In this document: in pieces, positions 1 to 5,028 of the stretch
Position numbering within the stretch: position 1 is the first letter of the stretch
Layout of the letters: every line of letters starts with the position of its first letter
Assembly (NCBI GenBank): GCA_024641895.1
Contig: JAHECE010000148.1
Location: 1 to 6,534 of the forward strand
From: Actinomycetales bacterium
Lineage (GTDB): Bacteria > Actinomycetota > Actinomycetes > Actinomycetales > JAHECE01
Reading direction: 5' to 3'
Length of the DNA stretch: 6,534 nt
Made by a program: the position numbers and the translations under genes
Notes under the pieces: generated by a model
The model's database searches: none
What the model saw: the letters and a program-made list of their open reading frames with translations, nothing else
Told to the model about the DNA's origin: nothing

Positions 1-150
1 GGCGTGCAGGGCGACCATCGCCGGGAAGTGCCCCAGCCCCGACTCGACGCCGCCCCGTTCGAACGACCACCGCGCGTTCCGGGCCGAGACCCTCAGCTCC
101 GCCAGTCGCTCGATACCGACCGCGAGGACCAAGAACGTGTACCAGACCAT
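1..150 (-). CDS. ICMT-like (SrsB/YpbQ type) membrane methyltransferase, N-terminal part only
   Basis: Only the first 50 codons are present; the gene runs off the left edge. The visible protein starts with a hydrophobic stretch (MVWYTFLVLAVG), then E14-R15, E18-L19, S22-A-R-N25, W28, then G33-G34-V-E36, G38, H41-F-P43 and V46-A-L-H49. This pattern (ER..EL..S.RN..W, GG.E.G..H.P..V.LH) matches the start of the isoprenylcysteine carboxyl methyltransferase-like family paired with bacterial type III polyketide synthases. In the family these are integral membrane, SAM-dependent enzymes; SrsB and BpsB O-methylate alkylresorcinols or alkylpyrones. I infer it methylates the product of the upstream synthase. 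The ATG at 150 is chosen because GAGGAG (163-158) lies 7 nt upstream. The 98-nt gap from the synthase stop is long for tight coupling, and a CACGA-N6-TCGTG dyad (174-189) lies in it, so a separate promoter is possible. The SAM-binding C-terminal half is outside the window. Confidence 0.85.
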   Translation of the reverse strand, partial: MVWYTFLVLAVGIERLAELRVSARNARWSFERGGVESGLGHFPAMVALHA

Positions 151-173
151 GCAGATTCTCCTCGATCGACCTT

Positions 174-189
174 CACGACACGGCTCGTG
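174..189. promoter_or_regulatory. Short inverted repeat upstream of the methyltransferase gene
   Basis: CACGA and TCGTG form perfect 5-bp arms around a 6-nt spacer, 24 bp upstream of the methyltransferase start. It could be an operator or a weak RNA hairpin. Five-base dyads arise by chance in DNA this GC-rich, so this is only a candidate. Confidence 0.2.
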
Positions 190-248
190 CCACGCAGCCA
201 CCTCACCTCGCCGAGGCGCGCCCGCCGCACTCCGCCACTCCCCAGGCG

Positions 249-1409
249 TCAGACGCCCTCCGGCCCCGCCGCAAACCCCACCAGCTGCTCCTCGACCGGG
301 TCGAGCCGGTCAGCGACGCCTCCCGGCCAGCGCAGCAGCACGAGCTCGGCACAGACCCCGGGCCCGAAGGCCAGGAGGACGCCCTCTCCGCCCGCCTGCG
401 CGGGCCGCGCGGCGATGGTGTCGCCGAGCACGTGCAGCACCGAGGACGACGACAGGTTGCCGACGCTGGCCAGCGACCGCCAGCTGTGCGCGAGGGCGCC
501 GTCGGGCAGGTCCAGCGAGGCTGCGACGGTCTCGAGGATCTTCGGGCCACCGGCGTGCGCCACCCAGGTGTCGACGTCGCCGGCCTTGAGCCCGTGCGGG
601 TGCAGGAACTTCTCCACGTCCTCGGCGAGACGTGCCTCGAGGATCTGCGGCAGCCGGGCCGACAGGACGATCCTGAAACCGCTCGTGCCGACGGCCCAGC
701 CGAGCTGGTCCTGGGTGCCCGGGTAGAGCAGGCTCGCGGAGTCGATCACCTCCGGCGCCGTGTCCCGGCCCGCGCCGCCCTCCGCCCGCCAGCGCTGCGC
801 GCGCCGCTCGCCGAGCAGGACGACAGCGGTCGCACCGTCTCCGAAGAGGCCGCAGGAGACCAGCCCGGCCACGGAGCTGTCGTCGCGCTGCAGGGTCAGC
901 GAGCAGAGCTCCACGGAGAGCAGGACCGCGACGTCGTCCGGATGGCCGAGCAGGTAGTCGTGCACCCGGGCCAGGCCCGCGGCCCCGGCGACGCAGCCCA
1001 GGCCGAACGACGGGAGCCGCTTGACGTTCGGCCGCAGGCCGAGGCGCGGCACGAGGAGAGCATCGATCGACGGCGCGCTGACGCCCGTGACCGAGGTGTA
1101 CAAGAGGTAGTCGACTTCGTCGGCCTCGATGCCGGCCGCTGCGAGCCCGGCCCGGACGGCACGCTCACCGAGATCCGTCGCCAGCTCGATGAAGGTGTCG
1201 TTGGCCTGGGTGAACGAGCCGAGGTCGCGGTAGCGCTCCAGCGGCATCGCGAGGTGCCGTGTCTCGATGCCGCTGGCGGCGTGCAGGCGCGCCATGAAGG
1301 CGCGCGCTCCGGGGTCCTTCCCGACGAGCGGCGCCAGCTCGGCCGTGATCTCTGCCTGGGTGTAGACCCGGTCCGGGAGCAGCGGCGCGACCGCAGCGAT
1401 GGTCGACAT
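249..1409 (-). CDS. Type III polyketide synthase (alkylpyrone/alkylresorcinol synthase-like)
   Basis: This 386-residue chalcone-synthase-fold enzyme matches the family's usual length. It is expected to condense a fatty acyl starter with malonyl-CoA units and cyclise the chain to an alkylpyrone or alkylresorcinol. The catalytic triad is intact: Cys139 in LPSFGLGC, His285 in WVAHAGGPK, and Asn318 in SVGNLSSSS. The C-terminal loop AFGPG is at 347-351, where the family usually has GFGPG. The stretch VELCSLTLQRDDSS (166-179), followed by LFGDGA, is typical of bacterial lipid-forming members such as SrsA, PKS18 and BpsA rather than of plant chalcone synthases or tetrahydroxynaphthalene synthases. 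The ATG at 1409 is preferred over an in-frame start at 1499: conserved sequence begins just after it, the longer start would overlap the divergent UbiA start, and a weak GGCAGG lies 8 nt upstream. The stop codon lies in a small GGCGT-CAG-ACGCC dyad (245-257). Substrate and ring type cannot be read from sequence. Confidence 0.95.
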   Translation of the reverse strand: MSTIAAVAPLLPDRVYTQAEITAELAPLVGKDPGARAFMARLHAASGIETRHLAMPLERYRDLGSFTQANDTFIELATDLGERAVRAGLAAAGIEADEVDYLLYTSVTGVSAPSIDALLVPRLGLRPNVKRLPSFGLGCVAGAAGLARVHDYLLGHPDDVAVLLSVELCSLTLQRDDSSVAGLVSCGLFGDGATAVVLLGERRAQRWRAEGGAGRDTAPEVIDSASLLYPGTQDQLGWAVGTSGFRIVLSARLPQILEARLAEDVEKFLHPHGLKAGDVDTWVAHAGGPKILETVAASLDLPDGALAHSWRSLASVGNLSSSSVLHVLGDTIAARPAQAGGEGVLLAFGPGVCAELVLLRWPGGVADRLDPVEEQLVGFAAGPEGV

Positions 1410-1497
1410 CGGGGCAGCCTGCCACGGCTTGCCACGGATTGATACAGTCTGTCCCGCCTTCTGATCACGGTCTGTGGGCCCGGCGGGAGAAGAACCC
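1410..1497. promoter_or_regulatory. Divergent control region between type III PKS and UbiA genes
   Basis: These 88 bp must hold the 5' ends of both divergent genes. Visible elements are: a 10-bp tandem repeat (TGCCACGGCT at 1420-1429, TGCCACGGAT at 1430-1439); a perfect 9-bp dyad ACAGTCTGT at 1444-1452; and a near copy ACGGTCTGT at 1467-1475, 23 bp downstream in the same orientation. On the minus strand TGTATCAAT (1446-1438) is a loose -10-like sequence that would place the synthase start site near 1432. No convincing -35 is seen for either gene. The repeated octamer and nonamer could be regulator sites; that is inference. Confidence 0.4.
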
Positions 1498-2376
1498 ATG
1501 CGGACGAGGACCGAGAGCGCCCGGACGACCCGCCGCTTCGCTCACGACGGCGCCGTCGCGCGAGGACTCCTGCTGGCCTGCCACCTCGGCCCGACGCTCG
1601 CAGTCACCGCCTTCGCCGTCGTCATCGCCCTCGCCGTCGGCACACCCGCCCGGACCGCCGTGCTCGTCGGCGCCGCCGTGCTCGCGGGCCAGCTGTCGGT
1701 CGGCTGGTCCAACGACTGGATCGACGCCCGCCGGGACATCGCTGTCGCGCGCTCGGACAAGCCGGTGGCTGCCGGGCTCGTCTCGGCCGAGGTCGTCCGA
1801 GCAGCTGCGCTGGTCGCCGCCGCAGCCTGCGTGCCCCTCTCCCTCGCGCTGGGCTGGCGCGCCGGCGTCGTGCACCTGGCGGCCGTAGCCTCCGCCTGGC
1901 TCTACAACGCCTGGCTCAAGAGCACCGCGTGGTCCTGGGCGCCGTACGCCTTCTCCTTCGGGCTGCTGCCCTCGGTGGCAACCCTCACCCTCCCGGGCTA
2001 CCCCTTCGCGCCCGGCTGGGTGACTGCCGCCGCGGCCCTGCTCGGCGTGGGGGCGCACCTGGCGAACGTGGCGCCGGACCTGGTAGAGGACCGGGCCACC
2101 GGCGTGCACGGGCTGGGCCACCGGATCGGCCGGACCGCGACGGGGGCGCTGGCCGCGGGCGCGCTCCTGGGCGCGACCGTCGTCGTGGTCCTCGGCCTGC
2201 CGGGCCCGCCGGAAGCCTGGGCCTGGGCCGGGCTGCTGGTCGCGACAGCCCTGGCCGGCGCCGGCGCGGTGATCACACTCCGGAGCCCGACCAGCCGGCT
2301 GCCGTTCGCGACGTCGCTCGCCCTGGCCGCGGTGGACGTCACCCTGCTCGCAGTCGCCGGATCCAGCCTCGTCTGA
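1498..2376 (+). CDS. UbiA-family membrane prenyltransferase
   Basis: This 292-residue, very hydrophobic protein has about eight or nine predicted membrane segments (roughly 24-46, 52-69, 97-117, 122-141, 149-168, 173-190, 213-233, 240-260, 268-288). The first Asp-rich motif is N72-D73-W-I-D76-A-R-R-D80, the Mg/prenyl-diphosphate site of the UbiA superfamily. The second is D194-L-V-E-D198 in HLANVAPDLVEDRATG, a DxxxD arrangement. UbiA enzymes transfer a prenyl chain from a diphosphate to an aromatic or other lipid acceptor inside the membrane. The ATG at 1498 is chosen because GGGAGAAG (1485-1492) lies 5 nt upstream; the in-frame GTG at 1474 would include that ribosome site in the coding sequence. 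It is divergent from the type III synthase, so a phenolic or pyrone lipid acceptor is a reasonable guess. It could instead belong to quinone, heme or carotenoid-type prenyl chemistry, but the sequence does not resemble MenA, UbiA proper or COX10 closely enough to assign one. Confidence 0.9.
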   Translation: MRTRTESARTTRRFAHDGAVARGLLLACHLGPTLAVTAFAVVIALAVGTPARTAVLVGAAVLAGQLSVGWSNDWIDARRDIAVARSDKPVAAGLVSAEVVRAAALVAAAACVPLSLALGWRAGVVHLAAVASAWLYNAWLKSTAWSWAPYAFSFGLLPSVATLTLPGYPFAPGWVTAAAALLGVGAHLANVAPDLVEDRATGVHGLGHRIGRTATGALAAGALLGATVVVVLGLPGPPEAWAWAGLLVATALAGAGAVITLRSPTSRLPFATSLALAAVDVTLLAVAGSSLV

Positions 2377-2386
2377 GCGCCCTCAG
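2373..2386. terminator. Short hairpin spanning both convergent stop codons
   Basis: CTGAG-CGCC-CTCAG is a perfect 5-bp stem with a 4-nt loop. It includes the UbiA stop (TGA 2374-2376) and the complement of the PPK2 stop (2383-2385). The two genes converge with 6 bp between them, so a bidirectional terminator is expected here. There is no U-tract and the stem is short, so this may be only a weak one. Confidence 0.35.
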
Positions 2387-3213
2387 GGCAGGAGCCCGCC
2401 GGCGTAGTCGGGGACGTAGTTCTGGTCCTGCCGCGGCGGCCTGACGTAGCCGGTCGACGCCGGGCGTGGCGGCAGCCTCAGCGGCAGGCGCTGAACCTCG
2501 CGGTAGTCGATCGTCGAGAGCAGGTGGCTGATCATGTTGAGCCGGGCGCGACGCTTGTCGTCGCTCTCGACGATCCACCACGGCGCCTCGGGGATGTCCG
2601 TGTGCACCAGCATCTGGTCCTTGGCCCGCGAGTAGTCCTCCCACCGCGTGATGGACTCCAGGTCCATCGGCGAGAGCTTCCAGCGCCGCATCGGGTCGCG
2701 CAGGCGCGACCGGAACCGGACCTCCTGCTCGGCGTCGCTCACCGAGAACCAGTACTTGCGCAGCAGCACGCCGTCCTCCACGAGCATGCGCTCGAACAGC
2801 GGGCACTGGTGCAGGAAGCGGTGGTACTCGTTGTTGGTCACGAAGCCCATGACCCGCTCGACGCCGGCGCGGTTGTACCAGGAGCGGTCGAACAGGACGA
2901 TCTCGCCGGCGGCCGGCAGCTGCTCGACGTAGCGCTGGAAGTACCACTGGGTACTCTCGCGGTCGTTCGGCGCCGGGAGCGCGACGATCCGCGCGACGCG
3001 CGGGTTGAGAAACTGAGTGACGCGCTTGATGGTGCTGCCCTTGCCCGCCGCGTCGCGACCCTCGAAGATGACGACGAGCCGCTGGCCCGTCGAGCGGACC
3101 CACTCCTGCAGGGTGACCAGCTCGGCCTGGAGCCTGAAGAGCTCGTCCTCGTAGACCTGCCGCGGGATCCGGTTCGTGACCGTGGTCCTGGGAGCCTTCG
3201 GGCGCTTCGCCAT
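2383..3213 (-). CDS. ppk2: Polyphosphate kinase 2 (class I type)
   Basis: This 276-residue cytoplasmic P-loop kinase is full length for single-domain PPK2. The family transfers phosphate between polyphosphate and nucleotides, mostly making NTP from NDP in class I. Walker A is GRDAAGKG (52-59), and the Walker B segment LFDRSWYNRAGVE (107-119) carries D109 and R110. The intervening NPR, QWYFQRYV and LPAAGEIV segments, then KYWFSVSDAEQ (153-163), RDPMRRWKLSPMDL (172-185) and the lid/C-terminal PWWIVESDDKRRARLN (211-226), all match class I. The residue after the P-loop is Ser60 where Gly is common. The C-terminal tail after about 245 is Pro/Arg-rich and variable. The ATG at 3213 has no Shine-Dalgarno sequence, but a TACGAT -10 element ends 6 nt upstream, so translation is probably leaderless. 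It is divergent from the DUF2252 gene. A strict NDP or NMP preference cannot be read from sequence alone. Confidence 0.96.
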   Translation of the reverse strand: MAKRPKAPRTTVTNRIPRQVYEDELFRLQAELVTLQEWVRSTGQRLVVIFEGRDAAGKGSTIKRVTQFLNPRVARIVALPAPNDRESTQWYFQRYVEQLPAAGEIVLFDRSWYNRAGVERVMGFVTNNEYHRFLHQCPLFERMLVEDGVLLRKYWFSVSDAEQEVRFRSRLRDPMRRWKLSPMDLESITRWEDYSRAKDQMLVHTDIPEAPWWIVESDDKRRARLNMISHLLSTIDYREVQRLPLRLPPRPASTGYVRPPRQDQNYVPDYAGGLLP

Positions 3214-3225
3214 TGTGGGATCGTA
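3214..3225 (-). promoter_or_regulatory. Probable leaderless promoter (-10) of ppk2
   Basis: On the minus strand TACGAT (3225-3220) fits the actinobacterial TANNNT -10 motif. It is followed by CCCACA and then the ATG at 3213. The 6-nt spacing puts the expected transcription start on or next to the A of ATG. No purine-rich ribosome site lies upstream of the ATG, which agrees. No recognisable -35 is seen. Confidence 0.5.
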
Positions 3226-3255
3226 CGGGCGCCGCGCGGGGCTGTGGGGCTGGTC

Positions 3256-3273
3256 GAGGCCTGTTCCGGCCTC
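3256..3273. promoter_or_regulatory. Perfect dyad in ppk2/DUF2252 intergenic region
   Basis: GAGGCC-TGTTCC-GGCCTC is a perfect 6-bp inverted repeat with a 6-nt spacer. It lies about 20 bp upstream of the DUF2252 -10 element, over its expected -35 region, and just upstream of the presumed ppk2 -35 position. The spacing of half-sites about 12 bp apart centre to centre would suit a dimeric repressor or activator acting on both genes. No regulator is identified. Confidence 0.35.
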
Positions 3274-3292
3274 CTGCCGCCGCGCGCGCAGC

Positions 3293-3298
3293 TAGCGT
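3293..3298 (+). promoter_or_regulatory. Candidate -10 element for the DUF2252 gene
   Basis: TAGCGT fits TANNNT and would start transcription near 3305, giving a leader of about 30 nt. The ribosome site GAGGTGA (3322-3328) then lies 7 nt before the ATG at 3336. A -35 hexamer is not evident; the dyad at 3256-3273 occupies that area. Confidence 0.4.
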
Positions 3299-3335
3299 CT
3301 GGGGGACACCCACCCTCACCCGAGGTGACGCCGCC

Positions 3336-4775
3336 ATGGACTCCATCCACACCCCGCAGGGCCATACGGCCTCAGGCCACGTGGTGCTCGCCAGCGCCGA
3401 CAGCCAGAGCTACGCCTCGCTGCGCCGTCGCCCGTCGACGCGCGCGGAGCGCTATGCCATGGGTCAGCACATCCGGGAGAAGGTGTCGCGCTCGGCCCTG
3501 GGCGAGTGGGCACCCGCCTTCGGCCGCCCCGACCCGATCACACTGATCATGGAGTCGCACGACGGCCGGGTGGACCGGCTGATCCCCGTTCGCGTCGGCC
3601 GGATGGCAGCCTCGCCCTACGGCTTCCTCCGCGGCACCGCGATCGTGATGGCCGACGACGTCGCGCACCTTCCGGCCACCGGCATCACGCCCGTGACGTG
3701 CGGGGATTCTCACCTGGGCAACTTCGGCTTCTACGCCTCCCCCGAGCGAGACCTCGTGATCGACCTCAACGACTTCGACGAGGCGCATCCCGGCGGCTGG
3801 GAATGGGACCTGCGCCGGCTGGTGGCGAGCATCTGGGTCGCGGGCCGGCAGAACGGGGCGAGCGAGGCGGACTGCGAGGCGGCGGTCCGCAACTGCAGCG
3901 CCTCGTACCGGGACGAGATCCGCGCCCTGGCCGAGATGCCGCTGCTCGAACGCTCCTTCACCCGGTTCGGGGCGGAGCACCTCCACCACACGGCCACCGA
4001 CGACTCGTTGCGGCAGGAGATCGAACGCGCGGCCAGACGTGCCCGGACCCGTACGAGCGACCGCGCGCTGCCCCGGTTCACCGAGGAGCGCGAGGGCAAG
4101 CGGCACATCGTCGAGGAGCCGCCCACGATCACCCGCCTGCACGACGAAGAGGCCGAGCAGGTCGCGCAGGGCCTGGACCAGTACCTCAACACCCTCGCTC
4201 CGCACTGGCGCCGCGTGCTCGGCGGCTACACGCTGCTCGACGTCGCGCACAAGGTGGTCGGTGTCGGTTCGGTCGGGCTGCGGGCCTACGTGGCGCTGCT
4301 CGAGGGGTCCAGCCCCGACGACGTCGTCTTCCTGCAGCTCAAGCAGGCCCGCCGGTCGGTGCTGGCGAAGTACGTCCACGGCGACAACGCCTGGCACGCC
4401 CACCAGGGCCAACGGGTCGTCGAGTACCAGCAGGCCCTGCAGACGGTCAGCGACCCGCTGCTCGGCTGGACCAACGTGGGCGAGCGACAGTTCTACGTGC
4501 GCCAGTTCCGCAACATGAAGGGCACCGTGACCCTGGACGCCATCGACGCGGCTGCGCTGACCGACTACGCCGGCATCGTCGGGCACCTGCTCGCCAAGGG
4601 GCACGCACGCACGAGCGGCGCGTCGATGATCGCCGGGTACGTCGGCCGCACCGACAAGCTCTGCGACGCCATGGCGCACTTCGGAGCGGCCTACGCCGAC
4701 CAGACCGAGGCCGACCACGCGGCCCTGCTGCGGGCGATCCAGCGAGGGATCCTGCCGGTCGAGTACGGCGTCTGA
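3336..4775 (+). CDS. DUF2252 family protein, kinase-like motifs, function unknown
   Basis: This 479-residue soluble protein has no signal peptide or membrane segment. It contains the DUF2252 landmarks in order: R34-P-S-T-R-A-E-R (early conserved Arg-rich region), SPYGFLRG (93-100), GDSHLGNFGFY (123-133), DLNDFDEAHPGGWEWDL (143-159), VVGVGSVGLR (307-316), LQLKQA (333-338), YVRQFRNMKG (387-396) and AKGHARTSG (420-428). GDSHLGN resembles the Brenner-type GDxHxxN loop and DFDEA the metal-binding Asp motif of aminoglycoside-phosphotransferase/kinase-like proteins, with K336 a possible nucleotide contact. That points to phosphotransfer, but no biochemical role is established to my knowledge. The start at 3336 is set by GAGGTGA 7 nt upstream. 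It is divergent from ppk2, so co-regulation is possible. A stem-loop and a longer hairpin follow the stop, so it is likely monocistronic. Confidence 0.92.
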   Translation: MDSIHTPQGHTASGHVVLASADSQSYASLRRRPSTRAERYAMGQHIREKVSRSALGEWAPAFGRPDPITLIMESHDGRVDRLIPVRVGRMAASPYGFLRGTAIVMADDVAHLPATGITPVTCGDSHLGNFGFYASPERDLVIDLNDFDEAHPGGWEWDLRRLVASIWVAGRQNGASEADCEAAVRNCSASYRDEIRALAEMPLLERSFTRFGAEHLHHTATDDSLRQEIERAARRARTRTSDRALPRFTEEREGKRHIVEEPPTITRLHDEEAEQVAQGLDQYLNTLAPHWRRVLGGYTLLDVAHKVVGVGSVGLRAYVALLEGSSPDDVVFLQLKQARRSVLAKYVHGDNAWHAHQGQRVVEYQQALQTVSDPLLGWTNVGERQFYVRQFRNMKGTVTLDAIDAAALTDYAGIVGHLLAKGHARTSGASMIAGYVGRTDKLCDAMAHFGAAYADQTEADHAALLRAIQRGILPVEYGV

Positions 4776-4784
4776 TCCGGACCA

Positions 4785-4799
4785 GGGCCACGGCGGCCC
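4785..4799 (+). terminator. Small stem-loop after the DUF2252 stop
   Basis: GGGCC-ACGGC-GGCCC is a perfect 5-bp stem with a 5-nt loop, 9 nt after the stop codon, followed by a pyrimidine-rich (mostly C) stretch. It lacks a U-tract. It may assist termination together with the larger hairpin downstream. Confidence 0.3.
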
Positions 4800-4814
4800 C
4801 TCGTCCCACTCCGC

Positions 4815-4834
4815 CCTTCCCGCCCCTTCCCGCC
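4815..4834 (+). repeat. 10-bp tandem repeat, two copies
   Basis: CCTTCCCGCC occurs twice directly head to tail, inside a pyrimidine-only tract broken by a few G residues. It lies between the small stem-loop and the long hairpin. Its role is unknown; it could be a simple slippage product. Confidence 0.6.
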
Positions 4835-4837
4835 GAA

Positions 4838-4885
4838 CGCATCGTTTCTCCGCCCTGGATGCCCGCAGGGCCGAGAACCGATGCG
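4838..4885. terminator. Long imperfect hairpin, probable intrinsic-type terminator
   Basis: The outer arms CGCATCGTTTCTC (4838-4850) and GAGAACCGATGCG (4873-4885) pair at 12 of 13 positions, with a T-C mismatch at 4845/4878. After one C-C mismatch (4851/4872), inner arms GCCCTG (4852-4857) and CAGGGC (4866-4871) pair perfectly around an 8-nt loop (4858-4865). In total 18 of 20 positions pair. It begins 62 nt after the DUF2252 stop. There is no U-tract on either strand, which is common for actinobacterial hairpin terminators. It could also insulate the downstream sugar promoter, or be a dispersed repeat element. Confidence 0.6.
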
Positions 4886-4931
4886 GTGGGCACGCGTGGC
4901 GGGTGCGTCGTCGCGGGTGTTCCGCCTCGCC

Positions 4932-4945
4932 TGCAAGCGCTTGCG
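4932..4945. promoter_or_regulatory. LacI-family operator
   Basis: TGCAAGCGCTTGCG contains the perfect 12-bp palindrome GCAAGCGCTTGC (4933-4944) with the central CG typical of LacI/GalR-family sites; it differs from a full TGCAAGCGCTTGCA palindrome only at the last base. It lies 84 bp upstream of the sucrose phosphorylase start and upstream of its -10 element. A sugar-responsive LacI-type repressor is expected; none is encoded in the window. Confidence 0.7.
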
Positions 4946-4976
4946 CGAACACGCCCGCGACCGGGGCCGCGCTTTC

Positions 4977-4982
4977 TAGGCT
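4977..4982 (+). promoter_or_regulatory. Candidate -10 element for the sucrose phosphorylase gene
   Basis: TAGGCT fits TANNNT and would start transcription near 4989. It sits between the two LacI-type sites. No clear -35 is visible. The ribosome site GGAGAGG (5014-5020) lies 8 nt before the ATG at 5029. Confidence 0.45.
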
Positions 4983-4985
4983 GAC

Positions 4986-4994
4986 TGCAAGCGC
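4986..4994 (+). promoter_or_regulatory. Second operator half-site (TGCAAGCGC)
   Basis: TGCAAGCGC exactly repeats the left nine bases of the operator at 4932, 54 bp downstream. Its right half (GCGGC) is degenerate. It overlaps the expected transcription start, where a repressor would block initiation directly. The 54-bp separation is close to five helical turns, compatible with cooperative or looped binding. Confidence 0.45.
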
Positions 4995-5028
4995 GCGGCC
5001 CAACGGCACACGAGGAGAGGGAACGACC

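Noticed and set aside
4..726. Plus-strand open frame (240 codons) at the left end
   Set aside because: Composition is Pro/Arg/Ser-rich shadow sequence; the minus strand there encodes the methyltransferase N-terminus and the synthase C-terminus.
432..1442. Plus-strand open frame (336 codons) antisense to the type III synthase
   Set aside because: No recognisable domain, and the opposite strand encodes an intact Cys-His-Asn synthase.
1474..1497. GTG start at 1474 for the UbiA gene
   Set aside because: The ribosome site GGGAGAAG lies downstream of this GTG and is correctly spaced for the ATG at 1498.
1410..1499. Thirty-codon N-terminal extension of the type III synthase from an ATG at 1499
   Set aside because: The added residues match nothing in the family, and the start would lie inside the UbiA start codon region and consume the shared promoter.
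3213..3335. Upstream in-frame extension of the DUF2252 protein
   Set aside because: It would overlap the ppk2 start and promoter, is Arg/Ala-rich without conserved residues, and the ATG at 3336 has a good ribosome site.
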